Shown here: piece by piece, positions 21,136 to 33,010 of the stretch
Layout of the letters: every line of letters starts with the position of its first letter
Position numbering within the stretch: the stretch's first letter is position 1
Origin: Atopsyche davidsoni
Taxonomy: Eukaryota; Arthropoda; Insecta; Trichoptera; Hydrobiosidae
Length of the DNA stretch: 64,000 nt
Direction: 5' to 3'
Assembly: GCA_022113835.1 (NCBI GenBank)
Contig: JAILWY010000016.1
Coordinates: forward strand, 2,235,501 to 2,299,500
Program-made: the position numbers and the translations under genes
The notes under the pieces: model-generated
What the model was told of the DNA's origin: nothing
Seen by the model: only the letters and a program-made list of their open reading frames with translations
Databases searched by the model: none

Positions 21136-24100
21136 GCTTCCAGAATCGATAACTTTTAAGCTCCCAATGTCACCGGCGGGCCCGCCCCTGCAAAGCTCTT
21201 ACGGAGCTTTTAAAATGCGATTCTGCAGAGATACTCGCCGCAACTTGATACCTGCATAATGTGCAAGCCGGTGCAGCGTCTCTGCATTTATTATCCCTTG
21301 TTAATAAACCAGCGGACAATGTTCAAGGCGTGCTGGTACAACATGAGTATCAAATTAAATAATAATAAAATAAAATATTTACGGCGTATATCAAACCTAA
21401 AAAAAATATTTTACGTATTTCCGAAAAAAATGGTATTTGGTACTTCATTTTTAAAGTACTAAAAATTATTCACCAGTTTTTAATTTTTTTTTTAAATAAT
21501 TTATTTTATAAGACATTTTTTTAACGGAATCACTTATTATTTAAACCAATAATCATTTTCAATCAAAGAACATGAATATCAAAATAAATAATTTATTTTT
21601 AGCTTGTATTGTATTTTAAACATCTCAATACAATTTTTTAAAATTGAAATCAAAGTATTTCTGTTATATTTGGCTTTATATATAAAACATCTATAAATAT
21701 TATTTTATGTGAAATCAATGTTGGTTTTAATATTTTTTTTATTATATGCAGGACGAACATGAAAATCAGTTTTTTTTAAATCCTTTACTTATTTGGCCAT
21801 TCGTAATTGTTATTTATTTAAAGTTTTATAAACTAAAAGTTAAACTTTTAGTGAGTACAGTTGCTTATCGACCTCGGAGCCTGGGACAGGAATTCGCTCG
21901 GATCAATAATTAGTGTTTTAATTTAATTTAATAATTATAAATTGCTCCCAGGTCCTAAAAAGGAAATCTGTTTGAGTATAAAAAAAACCCTCTCCGTTAC
22001 CGGTTTTTGATGATGTCCTTGTAAGGCTATTTCCGGGGGTACACTTGCACCTCGAGATACTTTTGAAAATAAATATTTTAATGATTAATGCTGCCCTTAT
22101 ATATTTAACAAGACGTTATTAATAAAATTATATTTTATTTTACAAAAAAACATTGATTGATACCGTTTATAGTTTTTTTTATTTACGAATAGTTATCAGT
22201 TAACAATCTTAACGCATCTATAAGTTTAATTTTTTTTTTACTCTTCTTCTAGACTCTAGAAAAAGAGTAAAAATGAAAGGCTATAATTATTACATCGATT
22301 AGAGTTTTTTTTTCTTTCCCCATACTATGGAAGATTCTCTCATTGTTTGTATTGATGTAGCATTTGAGAAGAATTAATTTTATATAAGAAAATTATTACA
22401 AATGGTTGAAGCAATGTTTTTTTAAACCTCTTTTGGTTCGTGTATCTTATTTTATTGTTTTTTAGTGTGGTTTTGCACTATAAAGTGTCGCTTTTTAACA
22501 TTACAAGACAAGCTATTTGTTCGAGCGGCTAAACAAGGGTTGACAGGTAAAAACGACCCTCGCGGCCCCAACTGTATTGTGATCGACTGATAATAGAAAA
22601 ATAAAAAGAAAAAAATATCACTTAAGATCATTTATAGATATTAAATTAGTGGGATATGAACTGACATGTATTTAATTAAATTTTGAATAAAAAAAAATAT
22701 ATTCAGAAATCATCGACTTCATTCTTCAATAAAACAATTTTAATTCTCGATCCTTTAATTATATATAAAACCTGCGGAAACGTAGATAAGAAGCAATTAA
22801 GTATATTTTGAAGATTGTTTCGTCATTTTAGATATGAAAAGAGAGTGAAAAGATGTTGGTTTTATAAAAATAACCCATTTTCTAAAATATATTATTAAAA
22901 ATTTTAGGGAATAGTCGTTAGATATAAGAATGTAATAAATATTTATAATAGACTAAAATTATATATTATTAATTAATATATCTAATATAGTGGATAGGAT
23001 AATAGGATTCATTTAAAAAATAATAAAAAATTGTTTTGGGGCGGAAAGGGTCAAAAACAAAGGACGTGATATCCTTTCAAACAAAGATGCCGCTTCGTGT
23101 TTTTTTTGGTTAATTGATTTAAAAAAGATGGCGGTAAATACGAGAAGGGAGTTTGTTTTTATTTCTCCGGGGATGGGATCGGATGACGCGGCAAGCGAAG
23201 GTTTTTTTGGTCTTTTTTTTATCGACAGGTGGTTCTGAAAAAAATGACGTAGGATAAATATGTCAATCTTAAGAAAGCTATCGAATATCTTTAGAAATTA
23301 TTTTTTTTTTTCAAATTTTATGGATGATTTATTTTATGATTTGTACGCTGCTACCGTTTTGAAAAAAAAGCTTAATTATTTGGTTCATATAAAATATATC
23401 CGTGTAAAATGAATAATTGTTAAATTGTTCTTCATCTAATTTCACGTTATAGAAAAAGCAACGATCCAATTCACTTTCTAATCTAATCTATTCAACTTCC
23501 TTTCTAACATATCTGACTTCCTTCATTTACATTATTTCTTTAATTGGCATAGTTATCTCTTGTATTCAAAGATTAAATTACATTTTACATGACCGATACT
23601 CAGAATTCGATGTCATTCTTCTTTGCCACTGTTAGCCATTAAGTATCATATTATTTTATGTATTTATATTATATTTATCAACCAAGATTTTAATTTTAAT
23701 AAAAGTGTATTTTCATTGGAAATTACCAAACTACAATCAAAATATCAACCAAACAAAAATGTTCACCCACCGGGATACTACAATTTTAATAATGCCATAA
23801 ATTTGTTGGTTCTTTGGTTAAAATAAAACATAAATGATTACTAAAATCTCATCAATAAAAGCTTCTAGACTAAGATATTGATGACATATTTAGTTACACA
23901 AATTTTAAAGTATTAAATCGATATATATATAAATTGGAAAAAACAAACACGATGCATTTATAACTTAACATCATTCAATTTTATGTCAATGTATTTTGCA
24001 ATAAACTAAGTGTTTTACAAAGTAATGAATGCTACAAAAAAAACATTCCTGCATATACTGCGTACCCTTTATCTAAAACTGAACTTTTTTTAAATTTGCA

Positions 24101-24245
24101 TAACTAAACGTATAGCCTTTTAACGACTTAATGTGCATTAAAACATCCCTGGTTATAGCCCTGCTATCGAAAATCATAAATCAATCACCCCCTAGAGATA
24201 GCGGGCGGTGGAGCATAAATTTTTTTAAAAGACTTTAGACAAATT
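21136..24245. other. Long AT-rich gene-free stretch
   Basis: No gene is supported over about 3.1 kb. A GC-richer spot follows satellite C (21170-21290). At 23128-23238 there is a 36-codon frame with a good start context (aaaaagATGG), overlapping an AAGATGGCGG word that could equally be a YY1/Pho-type binding site. Frames at 21259-21462 and 23623-23826 look random. Confidence 0.4.
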
Positions 24246-24510
24246 TACCGGAGATATCATTCACTTACTGCAGTAGACTGCACCGGTGACAATGCAATTA
24301 TTTGAAGTACATTATTGATCAATCAACTAAGTGCTTGGGTTAGGTTAGTCACTTTGGAGAGCATGCAGATAATGCACTCGAGTTGCACTTGGAAAATACC
24401 GGATATATCATTTACCGACTGGAGTGGATTCTACAAGATTGCTGACCGATGCAGTCGATGGTGACAATGTATTATCAATCAATATACCAAGTGTTTAGGT
24501 AAGGGATGTC
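24246..24510. repeat. Degenerate direct duplication, two units of about 150 bp
   Basis: Two blocks, starting near 24246 and 24397, share in order 'taccgga.atatcatt', a purine-rich 'gg.tgacaatg' word, 'tcaatcaa', and 'aagtg.ttgggt/taggt'. Divergence is high. It is either an old tandem pair or the remnant of another satellite. Confidence 0.5.
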
Positions 24511-24539
24511 ACATCTTCAAGCAGAGTTCTGCTTAAGTG

Positions 24540-24990
24540 CCCAAAAAAAAAAAATTTGAGTACAAAAAGTTAGAAACACTCCTTCTACACAAAAAATACT
24601 ATTAATATGAGAAATATGTGTTTTCCCGAGTGAAGTTTAGGCATTTTGAAGATCATAAAAAATCACTACCCAAGAACCGAAAAGCATTTAAGAGTCATTT
24701 TTTAAATTGGATATTAAAGATAACACATAAAAAAAAACCCCCAACAAACTTTGGTCTTGAAAAATCGTCATTTTATCCAATTTTTCAACATCTTCAAGAT
24801 TTTATTTAACCTTGAAAAAAGATGTAAATCAAATTAAAAAAAATATTTGAATATAATTTATATTCTTTTTATATTCTGAAAAAAAAATCAAGATTAAATA
24901 TAGGAAAATAAAGTGGCAATTAAATAAATAAAATGACACGATTTCGCAAAAAAAAGTGACAAAAGCCTGTAGGTAAAAATACACCTTTTT
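24540..24990 (-). repeat. Dispersed repeat R1, copy 3
   Basis: Minus-sense copy with 'gtgaagtttaggcattttga', 'gtcattttatccaattttt', 'ttcaagattttattt' and 'tgacacgatttcgc'. The 63-residue frame at 24618-24809 lies entirely within the repeat and is not conserved in other copies. Confidence 0.6.
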
Positions 24991-25533
24991 TGTCAGTACG
25001 GAGGTGACTCAGAAATTAAATTTGTGCAGTAGGTTTTTCGCAATAATAATAACATAAAAGAACTCCACTTAGTATTTTCTGTCAAAAATATAAAATATAA
25101 ACCCATTTATTAATAATTTTATATTATGGTATTAAATGCACAAATAGGCCAAACACTGTATTGTAAATAATCCCTGATTGCAGTAATTCATTTGACGCAC
25201 AATAAACCGCATTCTGGTGCTATCGACCGAGAGCTGTCAATTTTGTTTATGTACGATCAAAATATTGACAGTCTGGCGTCAACCTTGGCCGGAATGCTAT
25301 ACAGGCGACCAAAAGTTGCGCCCCGCAAACAAATAATATTATTATTTTAAATTTATATAAAAATTTGATTCAATATACTGATACTATATTTCACATTCGC
25401 ACAAAATCTTTAAAAGTGTTAACGTATTTTTAAATGTGTGGAAGTAAAGGCATGTATTAAAAAAATGTATATAAAAGCCAAATTTCTCGTATAGCACTTG
25501 CAAGTTGAATTGATTTTTTTGTGTCCACTGAAA

Positions 25534-25662
25534 ATGATCCACGTGGATGAATTTCGCGTCGTTTCAGATGGATCTCCAAGAGTTCCTCTGCAGGACTTCT
25601 CGGCTGGTCAGCTGCTCAGGAATGCCGGCGTCTCCTCGATGCTTCGTCAGATACCGAGATAA
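25534..25662 (+). CDS. Small open frame in a GC-rich island (uncertain exon)
   Basis: This is a 42-codon frame with a favourable start context (gaaaATGAT). It lies in an island of clearly higher GC than its neighbours and ends with 'AGVSSMLRQIPR' and a TAA. An acceptor-like 'cgtcgtttcag' at 25558-25568 falls inside it. I recognise no family. The same island carries three GATA-factor words (AGATAA at 25657 and 25665, TTATCT at 25726). It could therefore be a conserved enhancer rather than an exon, and the codon look may be accidental. Confidence 0.2.
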   Translation: MIHVDEFRVVSDGSPRVPLQDFSAGQLLRNAGVSSMLRQIPR

Positions 25663-25740
25663 TCAGATAAGGACGAGCACCTGACGCCGCTGATGGCGCG
25701 GGAGCTGCGATGCCAAGGAATGAGATTATCTGAATAGTTT

Positions 25741-26844
25741 TTATTTCGGCATTGATATAACGTCGACTGAGATCTGATTATATCAAAATAATATTTTGAC
25801 TGCCCTTACGAAAAACCTTACATATTTTAAATAAATCCGCACTAGCATTTTTTTATGAAATAATAGAATTTGTAAGCTCAGAGAAGATGGACCCGAAGGA
25901 TCTGTATAAAAAATAAACACATTATTTGGATTTAAATATCTTCCGCATATGGACCGAGCCTTTGAAACATTTTTCTATGCGATTGTTGAGTTGAAAGAAT
26001 AATAATAAAAAAATCTGCACTGATCTATGCATAAATTTGAAATCACCCAGACTTGATGAGTTATTCCCGCAAAACAGTTATAATTATACTCGCTTTAATT
26101 TATACAGCGTGTTCATAATCTCTCTTGTATCTCGGCCGCGTATGTCTTCCTGCAATTCTCCCGTCGTGGTACAAGCCCCGCGCTGCACGCTGTATAGTAT
26201 TGTACAGGGTGTTCCTTATCCACGCGAATCTACAGCGTAGACCAAATAATGTTATTTGCCTGTTGATTTGTTGTTCCTGTGCGCGGTAGCCGTAGAAAAC
26301 TGCTTTTCAAATTGTGGTTCGCAAGATTTTGCTCTTTCGTCACCCGAGAGAAAAAAAACTTTTTGATGCTAGAATTTTTTTTATTATCTGAAGTTTCGGC
26401 CCTGAAATTGGAGTCGTCTTCGGGAATTTTTTGAATACTGGTATAATTTAAAATATATTATGTAAGAGTGGTCGTATATTTGAGCAAAGAAGAGATTTAG
26501 ACGCGCTGAGTCGTAATAAATGTATCTTGCAAATGTGTGTATGACTGCAGGCGAGATTGACATGTCTATCGCTGCTTTCCGAAGGAAGGCTCTTGTTGGC
26601 TGGGGATGGTTTGCATGCGTAATATCACTCACACAGGCTGAACTTTACATTGTATTGAAACGACTCAATTCGAACGGAAACGACCTTTGCATTTTCCAAG
26701 CTGTTTATGCTAATTACTAAAAAAAAAAATCATTGATCCACGTCGTCATAGGATTCTCAATTTGCTTGGCTACACGCAACTTGCTCAAAACCTACAAATA
26801 CATTTAAAAATGCCTATTTTAATATAAACAGACTTCAGCGGGTT
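25741..26844. other. Gene-free stretch with minor repeat traces
   Basis: A 'gtacagggtgttcc' word near 26204 resembles transposon-end words seen near 4929 and 17926. A decayed hammerhead-like word lies on the minus strand at 26383-26426. The overlapping plus and minus frames at 26384-26720 are not convincing genes. Confidence 0.35.
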
Positions 26845-27025
26845 AAGTTATCATATCATCGTGGGAACAGCCTCCACGAGAATGGTCCAGCACGAGACCG
26901 GTAAATCACCATGCCGCCTCTTGGATCGCCAGCAATGCCTGGAGATTCTCTCCATCAACACCTGCCCGGAGAAGGCATCTCAATTCCACCGGAATGGACT
27001 ATATACCATTCAGATTGAAACTCAA
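26845..27025 (+). other. GC-rich open segment, possible old exon or repeat fragment
   Basis: About 170 bp open in two plus frames, preceded by 'aatataaacag' (weak acceptor) and ending at a TAA that overlaps AATAAA (27024-27029). One frame reads 'MVQHETGKSPCRLLDRQQ' followed by about 30 further residues. I do not recognise it. A terminal exon, a retrocopy end or a transposon fragment are all possible. Confidence 0.2.
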
Positions 27026-27905
27026 TAAATATAAGTAAATACATAGCTTACTTACAATCAAGTAGGTGCTGCATTACAAATGTCACAAAACTGTAAAATG
27101 GCGATCCCAACATAAGAAGCAAAAGAGTCACAGCACAATCAAGTCAGAATGTCACAAAAATGAAAAATGTCAATCACAACACGAGACTAGAGAAAGTTTA
27201 CAAAAACTTTTCGAATCACACACACAATTATAGGAAACTGAAAAAATAGCAACTCGGTCATTATGAATTGTTCACAACTGAAAAATTTAATATTATACAT
27301 ATAAAACAATGTAAAAATAGATATTTGCAGATGATGAATTGACTGAGCACTGACAAGCGAACCGCCATGGGACAAGACTGACGTAGGTAAATCGTATTGT
27401 TACAATAACACCAATGCAAGTACACAATCCATCCAATAATTTTTTTTGTAACAGTTGTATTGCTTAGTCATATGAAACAGAGAAAAAAAATTTGAGCATA
27501 TTTATATAACAAGATTTGCTGTTTGTGAAAAGAGAAATCTCATGTTTTATTTAAACTATTTTTTATAATCAGTCATACAGTTAACATATCTTCAAGATAG
27601 GTCTTCTTATTATATATTAAAAATACTTTTTATTAATATATCGTAATTTCGTGAATATGCAGTATAACATAATGGAGGAGTAATTTTTATCCAATTAATT
27701 ACAAAGCATGTGTTTTTTATTTCCCATGTATTGCTGTACCTGTCAAGTAATTAATAAAAGTAAAAGTACACACATCTTATTGTTATAACCGGATACCGGA
27801 TTTTAAAGACAATGAATTTTTGTATTAAAAAAAATGTCATCACACGAGACAAACAGGCTATTTTTCATTTGCGTATAGTGTCCTATTTTGGTATTGGATT
27901 TTAAA

Positions 27906-28175
27906 CGGTGGGTTGTCGGTTGCGATGCGGCTTGTGTGGGGTGCTTTAGCGGCTGCAAAGAATCGCATATTAAAATCTACCTGCAAAATTGCAACGAGAA
28001 CTCATCCCATCACATCCCATCATCTCATGCCATGCAGTGGCTGGTGAGGCACGCAGCTATTGGAGTGCTCTGGACGCACGTTGGTGCAGCAGAGATATGC
28101 ATGGGATGCAGTTGCAGTGAAGGTCACGCGCTTGACCTCTCAGGTAATGAGGACTGTCGGCCGAAGCACTGTGGA
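27906..28175 (+). repeat. Family M motif leading into a GC-rich patch
   Basis: The motif near 27906 ('gggttgtcggttgcgatgcg' and following bases) is a diverged family M copy. The GC-rich patch to about 28175 gives a 114-residue plus frame (27888-28232) and a second overlapping frame. The frame begins inside the repeat motif, so a native gene is unlikely. Confidence 0.35.
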
Positions 28176-28324
28176 GCTCAGTGGCAGATTAATAATAATC
28201 CAATATATATATATTTTTATAGTTGTAAATAAAGCATGTGTGTGTGATAAAATTGATTTACAGTAAATTTTAATCAATAATTTTTTTTATGTCTTTAACA
28301 TAAAAATTTAATAAAATGAATATA

Positions 28325-28475
28325 TAATGATAAAAGTACCTTTGTATTTTGTCTTCACTTTGAGTTTATTAAAATTATTTGCATTACCAGTTTCGACCTA
28401 ATACACTGGGTCATCATCAGATGCTTAACTAAATTTTAGTGTGAAGACAAAATACAAAGGTTCTTTTATCATTAT
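28325..28475. mobile_element. Short palindromic element with a hammerhead-like core (family H, copy 1)
   Basis: The ends 28325-28357 and 28441-28475 are inverted repeats of about 33 bp (plus-strand words 'acctttgtattttgtcttca' and 'gaagacaaaatacaaaggt'). Between them, on the minus strand, lies the hammerhead-like segment 28381-28424. The arms recur near the cores at 41.9 and 60.6 kb ('actcaaagtga.ga'). There is no coding capacity, so any movement would need enzymes supplied by other elements. Confidence 0.65.
28381..28424 (-). ncRNA. Hammerhead ribozyme-like motif, minimal stem III
   Basis: Read 5' to 3' on the minus strand: stem I GCAT; core CTGATGA; one extra T; stem II GACC/GGTC with a 10-nt loop; GAAA; a minimal C..G stem III with 2-nt loop; T16.1 and cleavage-site A17; then ATGC closing stem I. 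All conserved core bases of the hammerhead (CUGANGA and GAAA) are present. The unpaired T between A9 and stem II is not canonical and could reduce activity. Minimal stem III hammerheads are known from Penelope-like elements and cleave as dimers. Activity here is untested. Confidence 0.5.
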
Positions 28476-28914
28476 AATAAAAGATCTTCACGAATCAAAT
28501 GAATATATCTGCGTAATACATGACTTTGGGCATTTAATAATTTATAGCTGTATTTTTATGAATTAAATTAAATAATATATATATATAATTTTGGAGAGTA
28601 TGCTTATAAAATGGTACAAATGTATTTAGGTATTTAATTTACACGTATAAAATAAAATGATTTCTTAGTGACACATATATGGATATGGTTATAATACGGT
28701 TTGTGGCTATTCCCTGATTTGTTTTGAGGCTTACAAGGTGTGGCTTAGGCGGTAGCGTACATGTATTTATTTACTTTTTATTATTGAGTTATGTTGAGAA
28801 AATATGTGTAAAAAAACCCTTTTACAACGAATGTATAAAGCTATATTCATTTCAATTTTATCTATTAACAATCAACAGTTGTGTTCTGATTAATTATATA
28901 TTTAAGAAATTCAA

Positions 28915-29010
28915 TATTTTTGACAGATAAAAAAAATTCTGTTTGATAATGACAACGTGAAAGGTTGGCAGGTGGAAAATCACTCAAGTATTTAATTCAA
29001 AAATACACAT
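28915..29010 (+). repeat. Foldback family F, deleted copy
   Basis: Words 'atatttttgacaga', 'ctgtttgataatgacaacg', 'tgaaaggttggc' and 'ggtggaaaatcactcaagta' lie in family order. The central GAAACCGGTCAC part is deleted. Confidence 0.6.
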
Positions 29011-32000
29011 AAATAACAAATAACAGAAAAAAAAAAAAATTATATATTTAAAATTTACTATGCACAAACTTTAAAACACGAACCTTACAACATAAAAAAA
29101 AATATTTCAGGCTGATTTAAAGCACGTTTCGATCAGATATTTCTCTCGCATGTGTAATTGAGTCTTAGTAATATTTCTCGTAAGATATTTTATTTCACAC
29201 TAAAGTGGCTCGCACGCCACTGGAGTGGGCAGGACTCGGGACTCGGGCAGGTGCGCCACTGGCAGATGCAGCCTGCTACCGATGGGGGTCACCGAGGTTC
29301 ATCAATGCAATTGCGATGAGCGATAGACGTGAATTCGATGGGTTCGCAGTAGGAATGTAGCTAAATGTATCCCATCATAAAATATACACGCCAACACATG
29401 ACCAATCAAATTATTATTATATAAAATAAAATTTGAAGATATATTATTATACGATTCTGATAGACTAGTCGGATGAAAGTATGATTGGCAAGCTGTACAA
29501 AAGCTGTACTGGCGAAATTAAGCGCTACTACGCTGATTTCGCCTGATTGGCTGATTTTTTTTAAATATTGTAAAAAATGTATTTTTTCTCCTTATTACAA
29601 AAAGACATCCAAGAGATTTGTTTATTAAAACATAAATTTTTTAACACCGTCTTTATTTCAAAGTCCAGTAAAATCAGTATAAATATTTAAACGCACGATA
29701 TTGCGTATAGTAAATATATTTTTATTTTGTGAAGGCAATAAAAATGTTTTTTCATCATAATTTGAATTATCATGCTTTTAAGTGCATCACAACTACACAC
29801 CAGATAAACTGAAAAAAAAGCAATTATGAGTTTATATTCAATCGCTCGATTGTGAGCGAATTGATTATATTAAACCATATAAGTATCAGCTTTAATTAAA
29901 ATAAATTAAATTATAATATAATACAGCGTACTTTATTTTTTATTTTGGTAAATTTACAATAGTTCTTAGGGCTATGGTTATACTAGTATACTATAGGTGG
30001 ATATTCTTTGATTGTGGGGTTTACAAGGTGTGGCTTAGGTGGTAGTGCAAAAATATGTGTAAAAACTACTTTTTTAACCAAACCCTAAACGGAGCTGTAT
30101 CCATCTGACTTTGAAGGAGAACAGAACTGCAAATCGTTCGGCATTTAAGTTTCTCACTCAATGAAGATTATTTTCTTGAGAAATTGACGTGGAAATTATA
30201 CCGAGACTCCTAACAGGCGATGGGAACATAAGTTCAGCCTTCGCTTACGAGGAATCAGTACGAGAACGCGGGGTGAACTTATAAAGACGACCGTTTCAAA
30301 TTAACTCAGATCACGATTGGTCTGCAAGAAAGATTTTTAATTCAAAAGTACATCTTGCGAAATTTACCTAATTGCAGGGAGTGCAGATTTACAATTTCAA
30401 ACGTTTAATTTTTTAGTGTTATTCATCATCTCTGACACTAATACCACTATTAAGTCCTTTTTAATTTCTTTCAATAAATAGCCAATTTTTTTTAACAGAA
30501 TGTATCGATGATTAATTTGATTCTTATCACGTTTAGCGTTTTTGCCTTTCACATGATTCTTTGAGAAATATATATTCAACGATGCCATGCCAACAAGAAG
30601 AAAAGTAAAAATCTTACAGTTGAATGATCACACTCTTGATACATGGGTGGTAAGTGTTGAAGCATACTACACACATAGCAACAGACCTGAAAACTGACCA
30701 ACATACTGATATTTTAATAAAATATCCCCAAGCAGTCCCACGTGGAAATAGTTTATGAACATTAACTGCGTTGGCCGTGTATTTGAGCATTTGAAGGTCA
30801 GAGAGGTCGACTGAATTACTTGAACACGTATTATGTTCAAAACTCTTGAAAATATCACAAACAACAAAAACAAATAGCCAAACGGCTAGAAGACTACGTA
30901 GATTTTTTATAATCATATTTGTTGCTTCAATGTGGAGTATTACACATTAAGCCCGTTTTTGTAGATAATACTACATAAATATTATGAATTTATCAGAATT
31001 GCGGATGAAAATGGGTCACGGATACACGTTTCGTGTCACGGTGCCATTTTGATGGATGATCCGGAGGCAGTACTTTTTCAGAATCGTGACCGGATTCAGG
31101 CTTTACGCTGGTAATTATTTGAATCAAACATGCACTGAAAAAAAATACGTAACTATCTTCATCTTGTGTTTTTACAATCGTGGATTTTTTTGCTGCACAT
31201 TGCGAAAATTGTATTGAAAATAAATATGCTCTTGAATTTATTGTACTCTGCACAAAATAAAAATGGCATAAAGATACATATTGCGTTCATTTATAATTAA
31301 AATTATTCGTTCATGTTGAAATTGATTCATACGTATAATCGATTATTCATCCCATCACAAGATTTAACGGATTATTTCATGCAAAGCAGTTTTATTTGGG
31401 TTACAGAAATAGCACAAACTGCTACGGATATTATTAAATGTATGCATGGTTTTTTTTTTTTTATTAAATTTATTGTATGCATATTTTTGGTTGTCATCTC
31501 GCCTCATTTCGTGAAAGAAACTCCGTTCAGCCTCGGAATGCTGAGCGAACAGGTTTGGAATCTTAAGCCGCTCACTTCCCGTCGAGGAAAGGTAACCAGG
31601 TGAGACAGGTAAATCTGATTTAACAAAAAAAAAAAAAAAAACAATGCCCCGATCTGACTGGCTTGCTGAAGAGGTGTGCAAGTGCTCCCAAAGCGCAGTT
31701 CCCGGGACTGCATTGTGTGAAGCTACCTGCTCGATTAATTAAAAGTTAATTTCTATTGAAAATAAGAGAGCTCGCGTACGGCTCTGGCGTTACAATACAA
31801 AAAAAGTCATAAACTATCAAACGTGTGATTATTAATTAGCAAGTACTTTAAGTTAACTTGTTCTGAACTAGGTCTGAAAACTCAAGATGCGAAAAATCAA
31901 CGCTTTGGTAATGTGGCTCTATGGGAGAATCTTTAAAATACCATGGATATGAGAGAGTCTTGCACTGAATGCGTAAAGAAAGGAAACTCCTTGTGATGGT

Positions 32001-32175
32001 AGAAAAGCTTAAGGTATCCTGTTATACAGGTAATACAAGGAAAAAGAGGCATTGGAATGAAAAAACATGAGTACAGATTTTTTGTAGAAATTGACTGCAA
32101 AATAATTTAAAATATAATGTTTTTTGTGTTTATTTATATTCAGTAAATATTGTTTAATCAATTGCACGCCACTGC
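29011..32175. other. Gene-free stretch of about 3.2 kb
   Basis: A GC-rich patch at 29205-29350 has a short open frame but no splice context. Frames on the minus strand at 30614-30916 and 30993-31253, and the overlapping set at 31313-31713, show no domains. The last set results from complementary poly-T and poly-A runs. No transposon ends were recognised. Confidence 0.45.
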
Positions 32176-32179
32176 TTAA

Positions 32180-32679
32180 GGGTCTAGGTTTAATTGATTT
32201 AATTGTCACTTTATTTTGCTATATCGAGAGTTGATTTTTTTACAGAGTATTGAGACAACTATAAATTATATTTATCTATTTTTTATTATTTAATTAACGT
32301 CCATTTTAAGGGTAAAATAAAATCTTGAAGATATTGAAAAATTGGATAAAATGACGACTTTTCAAAACCAAAGTTTGTTAAAAGAAAAAGACGCACATGG
32401 TTTATATTTAATCTTTTAATTTCAATTGAAAAAAAAACTTTTAAATGTTTAGGACTCTTGTAAAATGGACCAGATGAATCTTCAAATTCCTACACTTCAA
32501 TCGGAAAAACACATATTTATCATATTGATAGTAAATTTATAAGAAATAAAATTATATTTTATTCGGAAGAAGGAACGTATCAAACTTTTTGCATTTAAAT
32601 TTTTTTGATTGGTGCAGTGGATTTTTCGCAAAACGGACTAGAAAATGATCAAAAAAACTCGATTATGCGAACTAGACCC
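32180..32679 (+). mobile_element. R1 copy 4, with TTAA-flanked ends (piggyBac-like miniature element)
   Basis: TTAA at 32176-32179 and 32680-32683 flanks ends GGGTCTAG and CTAGACCC, a perfect 8-bp inverted repeat. Copy 6 also starts at a TTAA followed by GGGCCTA. TTAA specificity suggests mobilisation by a piggyBac-type transposase. The ends differ from the CCCTTTGCACTCGAGA ends at 497-1379, so a different autonomous parent is needed. It is 500 bp and non-coding. Other copies extend past the left end given here, so this copy may be internally rearranged. Confidence 0.55.
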
Positions 32680-32754
32680 TTAATAGTCAATTTGCATCAA
32701 ACCTGTTTTCTCTAAATAAACGGATATATCAAATATATTTTTTTAATATGCTGT

Positions 32755-33010
32755 AGGTTTTGGCACCTGACGTTTCGGTGCCGGCACTAGGGCCATCTTC
32801 AGAGACGAGGTTAGGCGTGTCGGAGAATATCGAGGCCGCAGGGCGCCTCGATGCTTAAATTCCAATCCGAGTGAGTTGCGAACTGACAAAATGGCTGACG
32901 GCTTACACGGCCATTGGTTTGTGTTAATCTCGTCGCGATGTATGTCTCGAGACAGAATGTTCATTTGACACTAAGCCGATCCGTGAACAGTCTTACGGTT
33001 CACACGGCTG
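32755..33010 (-). repeat. Repeat fragment with a CTGAAGA hammerhead-like core
   Basis: On the minus strand 32769-32802 reads CTGAAGA, TGG..., CACC, GAAAC, GTC, the order expected for a hammerhead variant with stem III reduced to one pair. It continues into about 200 bp of mixed composition holding a 73-residue minus frame (32743-32964) that runs through the motif. That protein frame is probably incidental. Similar cores lie at 47.08 and 48.69 kb. Confidence 0.45.

Noticed and set aside
27888..28232. 114-codon Cys-rich frame
   Set aside because: It begins inside the family M repeat word and ends in an AT microsatellite-like run. An overlapping frame is equally open.
30614..30916. 100-codon minus frame with a hydrophobic start, as a secreted protein
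   Set aside because: A second shifted frame overlaps it fully, the composition is AT-driven, and there is no splice or start context. The hydrophobic start is typical of T-rich DNA.
31313..31713. Three overlapping frames on both strands near 31.5 kb as a possible gene
   Set aside because: They overlap over poly-T and poly-A runs, lack domains, and show no codon bias.
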